From Typha latifolia (taxonomy: Eukaryota > Streptophyta > Magnoliopsida > Poales > Typhaceae), in NCBI GenBank assembly GCA_019914945.1, contig CM034104.1, positions 2,172,501 through 2,236,500 on the forward strand: a stretch of DNA of 64,000 nucleotides. Direction: 5' to 3'. Below the pieces are notes generated by a model. It saw only the letters and a program-made list of their open reading frames with translations, was not told the origin of the DNA and ran no database searches. Of the stretch, positions 13,373 to 27,100 are shown piece by piece. Every line of letters begins with the position of its first letter. Position 1 is the stretch's first letter. Both the position numbers and the translations under genes were made by a program.

Positions 13373-14299
13373 ATGTACCCTAATATCTCTCCCTCCACTG
13401 CGCACAACTGCAGCACCACCACCCACGTCCAAACTACGACTCCATCCAATTCCACACCCATCCCTACTCCTATCCCTATCCCTGCCACCTGCTGCTTCAT
13501 GGCCTCCTTCTACCCTAATCCTCCCCAAGATCCCGCCGCCGATCCCGCGGCCGCCGACCGCGCCCTCATCGCGTCGCACAACCACCGCGAGGCCGAGAAG
13601 CGCCGAAGGGAACGCATCAAGTCTCATCTCGATCGCCTCCGCGCGATTCTCGCCTGCGACGCCAAGGTACGTAGATACCTTCCGGTTAAACCAGTGCTGT
13701 TGGGATTCCAACTTAGTTCGTACAACATGCTGAGTAGAATAATAATTGATTTTTAGGGTTAGGGTTTTTTATGAAGTTTCTTGAGGACTTGATTTCTGGG
13801 GTTAGGATTTTCCGTTTCTCTATGGATAATAATTGAAGTGTTATCATGCTTGCAGATGGACAAGGCATCCTTACTAGCCAAGGCGGTGGAGCGAGTGCGG
13901 GATTTAAAGCAGCGGATGGCGTCGATCGCCGAGGCGCAGCTCCTCCCGACGGAGACGGACGAGATCGTCGTGCTCCCTTCCTCCAAACCCTACGCCGGCC
14001 AACGGCCGTCCGGGGTGTTCGAGGCCTCCGTGTGTTGCGACGACCGCTCCGACCTGCTCCCCGAGCTAATCGAGACCCTCCGCTCTCTGCGCCTCAAGAC
14101 CCTCAGGGCCGAGATCGCCACGCTCGGCGGGAGGGTCCGCAACGTACTCGTCGTCGCCAGCGAGGACGGAAACTGCAACGACGATGACAGCGGCGGCGGC
14201 GACCTCTTGAGAGATGCGCTTAAAGCTCTCGTTTATCGCGCGGCGCCGGCCGACCGTAACAAGAGGAGGAAGGTGCTGCATAACAGGAGCTTGGCCTGA
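13373..14299 (+). CDS. bHLH transcription factor (bHLH30/32/51/106/107-like clade)
   Basis: Two exons, 13373-13666 and 13856-14299, join in phase 0 after DAK and before MDKASLLAKA (245 aa). The N-terminus is Thr/Pro-rich and low in complexity. The bHLH domain covers about residues 65-120. Its basic region SHNHREAEKRRRERI keeps the Glu and Arg needed for E-box binding. Helix 1 is DRLRAIL, and helix 2 is KASLLAKAVERVRDLKQRM. The intron falls in the loop, a position often seen in this clade. Residues near 150-200 (VFEASVCCDDRSDLLPELI, LKTLRAEIATLGGRV) form an ACT-like fold expected to aid dimerisation. A basic KRRK patch lies near the C-terminus. It should be a nuclear DNA-binding dimer. Target genes cannot be read from the sequence. 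The coding exons are much GC-richer than the flanks, as is usual for monocots. Confidence 0.9.
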
Positions 14300-16652
14300 C
14301 CACTCACACCTCCAAAAACTCGTGTCATCATTGTGTATCTTTATCTTTCTCAGTGATGTTTTATTGTGTTGTTGTCTCTTTAATTACTTGTCTTGGAATT
14401 TAGAATAAGGTTAATGTTATAATTGTAACTTGTAAGCTAATATCTAATAACTTGGACATATAAATATATAATTAAGGTTGATGGAGTTGGCGTTTGAAAG
14501 CTAGCTTTAACAGAAGTCTGCGATATATAATGTATCTCTCTTTTAGATTCTGGTCGAGATGAAGTTCTTTTTGGCTGACTCGCTTTCTATGTCAAAGAAC
14601 CCCTCCCCCCCCCCCCCCCATCTATTGATGCATGCACGCGCCTAAGATACATATATATATTGGTGTTTAAAAGTCAGTAATTAGAAGAATTAGTTTGAGA
14701 GGCAATGGAGTGAGTGTGTCATGCCACCTATGCATGAGAGGAGGTGTGTGTGTGTGTGTTTCTGGGACCACACAGCCCGTCGTTTTTGACCTCCAAGAAA
14801 GAGAGAGGAAGGAGGAGGATGAGGAGGAGAGAGATGATGGCGAGAATGGAGTAATTGAGCGTGGCTGGTGGCGCGCGTGCCGACCGTTGTCAGAGTTTAA
14901 TCATTTCCATTGCTCAGAAGGAGCTCATCAAGGAGGCGCACTGAGAAGCAGCATATCAGATCATACGATAAAGAGGCAAAAGAATTTAATATTAAAAATT
15001 AAAATATTTTGAGAGAGAGAGAGAAAGAAAAAGAAAGTTGCTTTGTTGGGCTGCACGTGTATATGCTGCCCCTATACAACAGTAGAAATTTTATCATGCG
15101 GCTCGGCCGGGCACGCGCTACCAAATTAATTGCGCGCTCGCAATTAAATATCATATAACTATAGGTGCTAATATTCTTGAATTAAATCTTAAGTTTTTTT
15201 TATAAAAAAAAGAATTTTAAGCAAAATATTCAATAATAACTATCTGGACAGTAGAGTGTAAATTGATAATAAAATATATACATAAATTGTGAACTATTCC
15301 GAAGGATAAATATATATCAGTCATCACAATAAAAGTCATTAATTAGGCTTAGTTGTGATCCAATGAGACTCGTTGATATGCTTGCTAGGCAATATTAATT
15401 AAGCTTCAAATTAACTAGAACATATTCCTTGCTATCCACTTGAGAACAAAGATAAAAGGAAATTATAGGGTGTTAATCTCAAGGAGCTTTGAGGTTTGAC
15501 GAGGAGCTGAAAAGGGTGGAGGCTTATATAATTACATGCGTGCTTAAGAGGTATGATTAGTAACAAGAGCAAATAATTATAAGAATGATGATAATAATGT
15601 CCATATGGAGGAGAGGAGGGGACTGGGGACTGGGGACACAATCAAACACAAGGCCGAGGGGGAGGGGAATGAAAAGAAGAGACATGCGTATGGTTGTCGG
15701 CTACAGTGGGGAGGATATGAGTAAATGCTGCAGTATGTGCGTATAGATTAAAGTTGCTTTGTTTTCTTCTCTCTCTCTCTCTCTCGTACTTTTTCCCTCA
15801 TCCTCTTCTGACTTTCCTCTGATGATCACAGCATTGCGCAATGCTGACACTGTACCTGGAAATTTCGAATTTATTTGCTAAGATATAGATTTCATTTAAG
15901 TTGTTTCCTTTAGTTATTTTATATTTGATAATCTTCAACTATTTTCACAAAGTCATGTACTTTCACATTGCAATTTTTCTTCTTTTTCTTGAGAGCTTCT
16001 CTTTGCATTCTTAGAAGGATTTGAAGTCAGGAATATTAATTTAGACAGTCAATCGGATAAGAAAGAGTGGATGGAGTAAGAATTAGTAGAGAAATATGGT
16101 TTTAATCATTTTATACTGTTAGAATTTTCCAGGGGTAGATTATTAGCGGGTAGTGGTGAAGGGCCAAAGAGAGGTCACATTGTGCTCACTGTAAGCAGAG
16201 GAGCAGAATATGATATATTTACACTTTTAAGAGAAGAGAAATTGCCTTCATTGCCAAATACTTGCAATCCTGGCATGCAGCTAATGGTCAAGTTACACAA
16301 CTTGATGCATCTACTTCAAGCCAAGAACAAGAGAAAATTTTAGCAGCACTACGACTTCAACAGATTCTTCTCAAAATACAGAAGCTTTTCAAATAATCTA
16401 GAAGTAATTAACAGGGGGGAGTTGATGCTAATAATGTTTCCTTTCTGACCCCCACTATATCTTAGCAAAATCTTACCTATCTAATAAGTCATAATACTAT
16501 GGAAGATGAAGCTAACTATTAGGGATGATCTAAAGATCTAGAGAAGAGAGGAAAAAAGGGAGCTATGGAACTCTAATATTCTTGTTATAGGATCCTAATC
16601 TTTGTCAGGCAGTCGTCGTCGCTGTTTACACCACACCGATCTCTTTCGAGCT
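14300..16652. other. Intergenic: convergent 3' regions of the bHLH and PIN genes
   Basis: AT-rich with simple repeats: a C-run near 14606-14619, (GT)n near 14743-14759, (GA)n at 15012-15024 and (CT)n near 15771-15785. A perfect 18-bp palindrome sits at 15829-15846. No gene was seen. Confidence 0.45.
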
Positions 16653-19171
16653 TCAAAGCCCCAATAATATGTAGTAAACAAGAGTGATGGGCAGAGCTAT
16701 TAACATTCCAAAGATGACCCTGCAAGAATTAGGCATCATATCAGAACCATCTCATTGAGAAGGATGTCCAAATTGAAGCTTTTTAGTAGTGACTAAGGTC
16801 TCGACTAATTGAAGCAAGAGATCATACGCTGTACTGAGTATGTCAGGATGCACATTGTATTCCTTGGCGAACACAAATGGCACGATTCCTTGAGGAAGGG
16901 CTGCCTGAAAATCAGAAAACAACAAAGGTTAGAGCAGAAATGGCTTTGAAAGATTTCCTGCTTTATATCTAAGAAAATGGCTGCTGAGAAAGAGCACAAG
17001 TATTAGAATTCTGTTTCTCAGCATATAGTTTAGTTAAATTATGCTCCAAACTGGTTTGAGGTTGATATATAATTGACATGTATTACCACCCAGAATAATT
17101 CATGAATGCCAGCATACAACAGACCTGCACAATTGCGATATGCAACAGCGTGCCGCGAAGGCCAACAGCAATTGATGCAGCTGCCATGACTGCTGGACCT
17201 GTGAGGAATCTGACCGCCATCGCAAAAGTTGCAAGAGAATTTCCACAGGCAATAATCCTCGGCTGTAATGCCATAAATAAACCTGAAGTTCATCAACAAT
17301 AAATTTTTTCATGTCAGCAAAAGAACACACATATGCGTGTGTGTGTGTGTCAAGCTATGAAACTGAGATTTTTATACAGTACCAAGACTGAACATTGCCA
17401 TTCCGAGCCCTGCATCAGATAGTATCGAGATAGAACGAGCAATAATCGCTGGCATTTCAATCTCCCATCTGCAACATAGCAATCATCTCATCAGCTACGT
17501 AAATGTAGGAAAATTTTAAGCCACACACTGGAATGAACATAACCTGTAAGACACTAGAGACCAGACGAGACCAAAGAGGCTGGAATAAGTGTTGGGGTTT
17601 CGAATTAGCTTCCTCCAAACCATGATCAGGATGAGTCTAGTCATCACACTGGCTGGCGGCATCGAAGTCAGCTTACCATCTCCATCTGCAACGCCTTTAG
17701 GGTGGAGCTCGGCAGTGGAATTAGATCCTAATTTTGAGAGGCTTGGCCCATCCTTCTGAAGAGAGTCTCCTCCTTGAGCTATTGACCTGTTCCGAAAGCT
17801 GAAATCTTCGCGACTGTATTCATCATATGCGTCGTGGCGAGCTTCTAACAAATCAGAATGAGTACATGTAAGATCAAGAACAAGCATTATATGCAGATAA
17901 AACTATTTAAATGACACTACCATGATTTATTCGTATGCTAAACATCACATCAACCAACTGTTAATAAACAATTTAAGAGACCACAAATTGCAGAGCACGC
18001 TAGTATCAAATTTAATGCATGATAGAAACTACTTAATAATTCCAAGTCGTAAGTAAAAGTTAAAGTTCTCACCTTTTGCATGGTGATCAATTGTGTGAGC
18101 TACTCCATGCTCATTCGCGAACTCTCCTCCCCTGAACACATGAATCCCGCCTTCCGACACCGGCGAAGCGCTCGAACTCCAAACGAACATATGCAGATCC
18201 TTCCCTCCATCAACCACATTCACCTTCTTCTTTGCCCCAACCGGCGAGAAGATTCCGGTCGCCGGTGGCGCCGGATATCCCCTTCCCACGCCACTCTCCT
18301 CGTCAAAACCACCACCATTTCCAAAGTTAGAATTCCTCGGGCTCAAGCTAGTAGCATTCTTATTCCCATTCACCATTGAGTAGAAATCCGTGTGATTGAA
18401 ACTAGACCCCCTTGGCGTCGGATTCCTCGACGACTGCAACGAGTAAATCTCGGCGTTGGATAAGTTGGAGGGGCGAGGAGTGATCGAGACGCCCGAGTTG
18501 AGCCCGTGGGACCTTCTCGAGTAAATCTCCGATCTTGAGCTCGTCGACTTCCTGACCGTGACGTGGAGCTTTCCATCCTCGCCGACCTCGGCGTCGGTTT
18601 GCAACGGCTCTTTGCCATCGAGAGAGATGATATCCGAATCGACTCTAAAGGATATTATAGAACCAGCAGTGTCGGGGAACTGGTCCATGATCAAAAGCTT
18701 AGCTCCCCTGTACTCGAACAAGAAGAGCATCAAAGTGTACCAAATTATGCACTGAAGAACAACGATTTGGACCATGAGGGTACCGGAGTTGGCCCCATAC
18801 ATTCCCTTCAATAAAGGAATCCCCATGACAAGAGTGTTTGGGAGAGTGGAGAGCGAGAAGAGAGTTATCGTCCACTCCAAGCAACCGCGCGAGCTTGCTT
18901 TGGACCAAATGGCCAAGACGCAGAGGACGATGAGCTTCTGGAGCGTGTCCGCCGCGATGAAGCGATAGTTCATGTCGTAGGGGTTGTTGGTGGAGATGAA
19001 GTGGAAGGAGAGGAGCGGGACGGCGAAGAGCGCGACAAAACGATTGATGCCGGAGCACTGGTCGGGCGTAAAGATCCTCCACCACTTCACCGAGCCGTAG
19101 GCCAAGATCATGGCGACGTAAAGAGGAACCACAGCAGAGAGCACATGGTAAAGATCGGCCGCGGTGATCAT
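16653..19171 (-). CDS. PIN: PIN-type (long-loop) auxin efflux carrier
   Basis: Six exons on the minus strand: 19171-18073, 17844-17544, 17468-17383, 17282-17125, 16904-16828, 16719-16653 (595 aa, in frame). It exports auxin across the plasma membrane. The N-terminal half has five hydrophobic spans ([20 protein letters not shown] to [14 protein letters not shown], residues 1-160). A long hydrophilic loop follows (about 160-428), then five C-terminal spans ending [11 protein letters not shown]. The loop carries three TPRXS-type sites for AGC kinases: TPRPS (231), TPRGS (252) and SPRNS (277). An NPNTY motif follows [19 protein letters not shown]. Exon borders match the conserved PIN architecture. 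The N-terminal half resembles PIN1/PIN2 and the C-terminal half ([17 protein letters not shown]) resembles PIN2/PIN3, so I do not assign a subclass. Polar plasma-membrane placement is expected for long PINs. Confidence 0.94.
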
Positions 19172-20040
19172 CTTGGACGCGAAAGGCGAGAGCTTTTCTA
19201 GCTCCGATCACAGAGGAAGAAGTTCGGACTCCCAAGAAGCGATCTTTACTGCAAAAGCACCTTTTCCTTCTAAAATGCAACCAGACCGAGATGGGAAAGC
19301 GAAGAAGGGAGGAGCAAGAAGGAGAGGTCTAGTTTAAAGTTTGGACGCAGAGAAAGAGAGAGAGATAACTGCCAAAATAGCTAGCTGCTGCGGTAACAGA
19401 GGAGATCAGCCCATTTCCAGGATAAGCTTCAGAAAAGGAGCGAGCTTGGCCGGAAGATGACGGAGGAAGACAAAGAGAGAAGAGCAGCAGCAGCAGTAGT
19501 TGTAGACTAGTAGTACCTGGGAGAGGAGGTGGGTAAATGGTTTAATATATTAATGGCGGGATTAATGGCAGACAAGAAAGGGAGGAGGAGGTGTCCTTTG
19601 ATGAGGTCTTCCTGGGCTAGTCCAGAGGGGGTTGTCGCTCATCGTAGGGGCTGTTGGGAAACGGAGGCCAATGAGGGGAGGCGGAGCGCAGGGGAGGGAA
19701 TAGTAGGGGAGGGGCGAGAAGGTGACATGGGGGAAAGAGGAGAGAGAGAGAGAGAGAGACACAGAATCCCGTAAAAATGGTAGTCCTTTTGGATTCTCTC
19801 TATCTCTCAATCTTTTCTTTTCCTTCTCTTCTCTTCTCTTCTCTTCTCTTTTCTTTTGGGGTTTTGGGGGTGTTGACTACGTCAGTGTGGTTGGTTTGTT
19901 TGTTTGTTCTCTTCTTCTCTCTTAGCTCGGCCTTGTTGTTTCTCTTTGAATCACCCAAATCGAGGATGGCGTTGGTATGTTGGATATTTGCCGGCTCGCA
20001 GGTAAATGTTCCCATCTGCCTACACTCAGACACGAATTAC
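19172..20040 (-). promoter_or_regulatory. PIN 5' UTR and proximal upstream region with GA and CTTCT repeats
   Basis: GA/CT-rich leader sequence. Contains (GA)n at about 19739-19759 and a TCTCT/CTTCT pentamer run at about 19819-19850. No defined auxin-response element was confirmed by eye. Confidence 0.35.
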
Positions 20041-23000
20041 GCAATCAAACACACTTTTGCGCTCATAATTTAAATTAACTACTACCCATTCCTAATTACC
20101 GTAATACTCAATTAATCTATCATTAACTTGTAAGCTGCTAGCCAAATGTATATAATGCTGTTAACAAGCTTACTGTTTTCTACTTTTACTCTTTTAGAAA
20201 GACTCTAACTGACAGTGATTTATTTATTCGTTAATTTGTTTTCTATCACATTTTTGGCGTTATATAGAGCCAATATATAATACGAGTGTGACATAAAACC
20301 ACAGGAAATGCCTCTATAAATAAATATGTATCTTAATATGTATCATATGATACCTATCACTAAATTTACATAGGTATAGATTAAGGCCACCCACTTATAC
20401 CTAAGCCTTCCCTAACTAACATAGGGATTACTATTAGACTTGTTATTATAAGCCTAAGTGGTGCACGATCACACATGGCCCAAATAAATATGTTAGAATA
20501 TAAAAATAAGAATATATTTTCATATAGTTGCTATTAAAAATTTTTAAAATATTATAAATGCCGGTTGAACCGAATTATTTTAAAATAACCGACTGCCAAA
20601 TTATTTCGATTTTATTATCCAACGATAAAAATTAGCCAACTCATCACTCATGGATTGAATAGCTGAGCGAATCTATTCGGTCACTTCCAATGCTTCTATT
20701 TTAGTTCTAAAAGTTGTTTTCACTTCTATAGTTCTATATAATTTTATCTTTCTTACTAGTAAACTATATTTTTATGATGATATTTTTTAGTTAATATGAT
20801 ATTTGCTCTGATATGCAAAATTATATGTTTATAAAATTTGAGGTTGTTAAATATAAATATTAGTTAAAAATAGCTAAGCAACAGAAGACACACCATTCTA
20901 CTACTTCCATAGATTTTTTTTTTTTTTAAATTTTTAGTTTTCTAAACTATATTTTAAACTACTTTTTAAAAAACTCAAAAATATATGAGTGGCAATTATA
21001 ATACTTTAAAAACTTTTAGTGACAATAAATATCATATAAAGCTGCCTAACACCTTAAAAGCTTAGTAGTTAATGAGAAAATAAATCCCATTTAAGGCCCC
21101 CAAATCCCTAACACTAAAGTGAAGCAACCAAAGTACTCTCCACCTTTCAAAGCTCAGGCAAAAGCTTACAATGAACAGTCCTTGCCCAACGCCACCACTC
21201 TACCGCCAAAAATCGAAGGTCTTCCAACCAACAACTACCCAAAGAACAACCCCCCCACCTGCATGACCATTGACCGTTGACCGTTGGCCATACACTGGGG
21301 CCTTTAGGCGGGGTAGTATTTGGTTTGGGTAGTTGTTGGTTACCAAAATAAAGTTGCCCCTGAGGAGCCAACCACATAATGGATGTGGTTTTGAGGAGGA
21401 CGAGGCAGTTGTCGAGGAGAAGGACCAAAAAGAATCACTGTAGGAAAAAAACCCATTATTCTACGCATGCCCTCGGTTCTTTTACCTTTTCATAATTAGT
21501 AGCTCTCTCGAGGGCTTTAGTGGAATAATTCCCTTTTTGCCTCTCTCTTTCTTTTTTCTTTTTTTTTTGGTTTTTTTTCCCTTCCTGCCCTTGCTTTAAT
21601 TATTATTTTGGCAAGGCAGGCGGCGCCGCTCTGAAAAGAAAAAGAAAAAGAAATTATTTTAACTCGAGTGCTTTTCTGAAAAAGTGGCTCGTGAACCCCC
21701 ATCATAACTATCATTTCGTCTGCAAAAGAAAAAGGGCCTTTTTATAATTTTAAAAAACTTGTGAGAGAAAAGTTGCTATTTTGGAAGAGAGTGCCTTTCT
21801 TGTTCGCTTGCGCTACTGTGTGTTTGGAAGCAGATCTTCTGCAGCCATGACTGTAGGAATATCTTCTTTTCTCCTTTTAGTTTTTTTTTTCTTTCAGAAA
21901 AAAATAAAATACTTGGCAGTCCTTCTTTGGCTCAAAACAAGTTAGTAGTCAAAAGAAAATTTTGGCAAATAGTTAGAAGTACTAACACGTTGATTAGACG
22001 ATGCACAGGATTTGGTTTTTTTAATAAAATATAATTCGAAAATAAAATTAAAAATTTATTTAGCAAAAAAGTTCCATTGTAGACACATATGATTATTATT
22101 ATTATTACACTGTTTAAACAATTTTAAAACATTTCTCGCTATTTAGCGGTCAATTACGGATTGCCAAAATGACCTGGCCGTACGAATTTTCCTACAGTCT
22201 GGGTGCAGGGGATACGATCCGCTTCTTTTTGTACGAGAATTATTAAAGAATAATAGAGGTTTTGACTTCCCTCGGTCCCCGTGACCGAGGATATATTATA
22301 TTAGGTTGGACTCTATAGCGCTCCACGTTGCAATTAACTTAGATGAGCAATTTGTGATAGGTTGAAGCTGGTCTTGGAGATATTTGAATCGAAATAATTG
22401 TTTAACGACATGTATAATTTAAAACCTAAACTAATCAATTAAAGGCTTTGTTTATCTAAAGACGGTTGATCCGTTGTCTAGCTCATATCTAATCTTATTA
22501 AAAAAAAAGTTTTAGGAGCCCAACTTAATTTCCGGTTATTCTTTAATTTATATTTATCAAATAATTAATTAGATCAACTCTTTATATCTAAAGATAAATG
22601 ACAAAAAAATCAGCGGTTTACTGAACCTATTTGTTTAGGCTGACGTGTCAGAAATAATATCTTTTATGTAATAAATTTGTTTTTCCTAATTTAATTAAAA
22701 AAACTCCAATAAATGTTCTTTCTTTTTTTTTAGAAAAATTTAATTTAATTATCGAAGACAACAATTTAAGACCGATTTCAGACCAGACATCAAATTCTTC
22801 TTGTGTAGTTGAGCATCAAATCAATTAAATGTCTCCCTTTTTTTATTTATTTTTATTTCCAACATACATTTGATGTGATTCTAAACAGTACGAGAGTTAT
22901 GTCAAGCCAGCCTTAAATACCTGCCTTTTATGAGAAAAAAATTATATTTCACACACTATATTTTTAACATTTCTACTCTTAGAATTTTTACACGCATTCT

Positions 23001-24156
23001 AAAAAATTAATTAATTTTTTTTCACATCTCACAGTCATTATAATCCAACCGCAGTATTACTTTTTATAAAATATTTATAAAGTTTTTGTGGGCAAGATAC
23101 TTTTTATTTTTAATATTTACATTTTAAGAGAAATTTATTGTTTTTTTTTTAAAGTTGTATTAATGATTATAAAAGCAAGATTTAGGGTGTTTTCTATAAG
23201 TTTTCCTTGGACTTATTCTCTGATACCTTGGGCTAAGAAAGAATATATTTCGTTGTAATAATCTGATCTTTTTTTCCTCAGAAAACCCACTTCTCTTAAT
23301 ATATATAACTAAGAATATTCTGTTTTATTTACAATATATTATTTATATATGATGCTTCTGTAATTATTCCAGCTTTTAATCTTTCAAGGTAAAAAAATAT
23401 TCAGTCTAAATATTCCAAGTATATTTTAGTACGACAGGAGGAGAAATCTCGGTACCAGTGCATGCATGGGGAGGAACAAAATGCCGTAATTAGCTTCGAA
23501 TTGGCATTCATCTGCAGTAGTTTTGACGAAAGAATGCGTCTTCTTTTCTAGAAGCACCTCAGCTTTGAGTAATCTCGCACTAAACAAATCCCAGGAAAGC
23601 TTCGAAGCCATTGACTACATTTGCAACTTGGAAACAAATTAGAGGATGATCTCTCTAATCACACTCTTATTGCCGACCAGCTCCGTGTTTTCTGGATATT
23701 CTACCAAACCAACAACACCAAAAGTTTATTCTTTTATACGAAGTCATAAGTTTTAATTATAATTCCAAGAGGTTAACATCACATAATGGAATGGATGGGT
23801 GTATTAATCATACTTAATTATAACCTACTGTTGTTTGCATGCATACTGAGAACAAACCATAAATAAGATGGTGGGAATATAAAGAAGAAGACAGCTTAGG
23901 TATTGAATTGCGAGAATAGACATAAATGACTGCTAAACGAATGAAGAGAATACTTTACTTTTAGCCTTCTTCCAATTTACAACTGGTTGAGAGTACATCA
24001 AGTTCAAATTAGTTTCATGTTTATGATACAACAGTATGTTATAGAGAAGTGAACTGCCCTGCCCCCAGGTACTGTTGATTCATCTCTTTTAGCATCATCA
24101 CTCTTTTGTATACAAGTCCCGGAAAAAGTTAAACATGAGAGGAGAGAATGGCAGCA
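20041..24156. other. AT-rich intergenic DNA between the PIN and DGD2 genes
   Basis: No coding sequence recognised. The one structured part is the inverted repeat at 21226-21341. The right end holds the DGD2 3' UTR. Confidence 0.45.
21226..21341. repeat. Perfect 18-bp inverted repeat (potential hairpin) with W-box-like motifs in the loop
   Basis: AACCAACAACTACCCAAA at 21226-21243 is exactly complementary to 21324-21341. The roughly 80-base spacer contains two TTGACC motifs (around 21270-21285). Partial complementarity continues inward (AACAACCCCCCCACCT against an AAATACTACCCCGCCT-like stretch). It could be a hairpin-forming transcript or a small transposon relic. Confidence 0.6.
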
Positions 24157-27100
24157 TCAGAGATGCATCGCCTGCTTCCGTTTGGACAAAACTAATCCAA
24201 GCTCCTCGCATTGCTGCTCATCAGGTTTCAAACTTTTCGGGACGGCGCCAAAAGCTCGACGTGCAACCTCCAATCCGGATACGGCTTGATGCAAATAAGT
24301 GGAGATTTCCTCCATGCTCTTTTTTAACTTATGAGTGCTAAGAGATTTTAACAAGGCAGGCTTGGTTGTGGAGGGAGGTTTCTCTTCAGGAATCTTGTTT
24401 AGCTCAGCAGCCTCGATAAATCTTTCAGTGGCTGCCTCCCATGACAATTTATGTCGTACCTCATCTATTAATGGAGCAGGCTCTTCATCAAGAGCATTCA
24501 GAGTTAATTTCACAAACTCATCCTCATTATTATATATGTGGCAATTCGGAAACTGCTTGAAGAACTCATTTGAGGGGTGGTTGGCACAAATGACGATCTT
24601 TCCCATTGCCAATGCTTCTGCTGTTGTTGTGCAAACCACATCTGTTGTGCTCGGATTCAAAAATACTTTGTATCTGCAAAAAGAAAAAAGATGCAGTACT
24701 TCTCAAATAGCAATAGTAGAGACTTTTATGACAACAAGTGAGCTTGTTATATTAGTGCATAAATTTTGAAATTTTAACTGCTGCTAGAATCCAAATTAAG
24801 CCCCATTCTATATCTACAATCACACAATCACTGGTGGAGTATTAAGAAAGATAATCATTCTAGAATGCAATTAACGAAAAAGATGTACACATATCTCAAA
24901 CAAATGGACTTTTAAGTCAAAAGAACACTCCAACTTACTCATGGAACAAAGGGTCAGCATGATCACGTCCCGGATAAACTTTTACTATCAAACTCAATTT
25001 TTCAGCAGATTGTCGAACTTGATCAGAATCTTCTCCATTTCCATATAAATCCACTTGAAGATCGGTTAACTTGCTCTGGTGCTTAGATAGTAGTTGAAGA
25101 AGCTCCTTATAGCCTTTATTCCAAACCATCTTCCCAATGTAGTAGATACCTTTGGTGAAAGCTACTTCACCTTTCTGCAACTGCCCTAACTTTACCTTGC
25201 CAACCTCAAGAAATTTTGGATTGACACCATGAACATTGCAGACGATAGACCTTGGCAGATCCTGGGTAGCAGCTGATAATCGGATAATCTACATCAAGAT
25301 GATCTTCACATTAGCATAGATTTCCTGAAAGAATATAATAAGCTTTTACAATTTGACTATTCTTTTGAACCTGATGCGGTGTGATTATTTAAGTTCCCTA
25401 AATCAGGTATGATAACAAAATATTACAATGAGGGAGAGAAAATTATAACAAAAAAACAAATCTAAACACTTGAATAAATGACAGCTCCCAAGGCACTCTT
25501 GAGCCTTAAATAATTGCAATGGACTTATTACTATGCAGGAAGTTCAAGATGGTTTAGCAAGATCCCTTGTCCCTCATCTTAGCATTTTACTGAAAAAAAT
25601 GCTTGTTCAGAATTCAATGAGCAAGAAGAAACTGCTGTCCTGAATGTGAAACCACAAGCATTGCCAATCAAAGGTACAAACTCATGAATGACCAAATGAT
25701 ATATTCGTGTTTAATTTGTAGAAAATGATTGAAAACCCAACTCCAAGGCAATCTAAATGAGAACAGTAGGTAAGAAAACAGAAAAATATATAATAACATT
25801 ATTCTGAAGGATCGAGAATGGATGTCAAAGAAAAAATATTATCTAGAAAGATGAGTCGCATAAACCAGTGAAACAGTGAAATAAGTTTTATCTTGGATCC
25901 AGAAAATGCACATTCTGGAGAAAAGTCATATTCTATGTTATTCTGAGAAAAGGTGAAAGAAAGTTGAGATTTCCCAGCAGAACCAAGAGATAAGCCTGAA
26001 TAGGGCATGGTTAACTCAAACTCCGTTCTGCTATAAGCCTAGAACCATTGCTTTGGAACAAAATCCTTATGGAGTACATCTTTAATCTAAAATATCCAAA
26101 TATATTTCCCAGTATAATGGAGTACAGTATGTTTACCTACACCAATTACACCATTTTGAGCATGAAAAAAGTCGTATCTGAACCATGTATTCTTACTCTG
26201 AAAAATGTTTATCTATTTTCTATCAGATGCCTCTGAAGAGATAATGGCTATCTATTTTAGAGGGAAGGATGATGACCAACAGTCATTAATGTCTTTAATA
26301 CTATCGCTGTCTCAATAGAAAAATCATGAATTCAATTATCATAAGTATTACAAAATTATTAATTCAGTAAAGTGAGATAAGCTTGTAAATCCAAATAAGT
26401 TGCTATTTTCCTAAGATGATATTTGCCAGACAAATAGCTTTCATAAGAATGACATTTGCCAACAAAAAGCATGTCTTTCAATTAAAGATGCCTTTATATC
26501 TAACATGATTTCAAGAAGAACAAGAAAACTAACAAGATTTTGTCTTGTACGCCATTTATTTTCTTATTGTTGATAAAGTTTAATTACTTGACCAATAGAC
26601 AGTATATTAGCATTATAGTTCTCTATTTCTCTGAAAACATCATAGGAGATGAGCTATTCAAAGTCTAATGGCAGAATTATGTATAAGCAAACAGATCAAT
26701 GTGCTCACCAACTCCATCCAAATGCATCAGGGATTTTCTCTTTATACATTTCAAAGGAAATACACAAAAGTATCAATTTATGAACACTATAGAACATGAG
26801 AAAGAAATATAGTACCCAGATGCATCATTTATAGACTTACTTTGTGGCAATAAATTCGAGTAACCCAAGTATTAGCAGGTTTGAGGAAAAATGCTATCAC
26901 TTGTCCATTCTTTTCTCTCTTCACATACTCCAGATAATTGGTGTGAACAACACCAATTACTTTGCGGAATTTGGTTTTCCATCTACGTCCATGATGGTAC
27001 CAAGTAAGATGCTCGGGCTCCTCCAGGACAGCAACATCAGCTTCCTCATTAGGAATGATTTCTGTGAGATCTCCAACAGGTAGGATGCTCCTCATATCTT

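Noticed and set aside
13755..13770. TTAGGGTTAGGGTTT-like word in the bHLH intron
   Set aside because: Two telomere-like units in an intron are too few to call a repeat or a functional telo-box.
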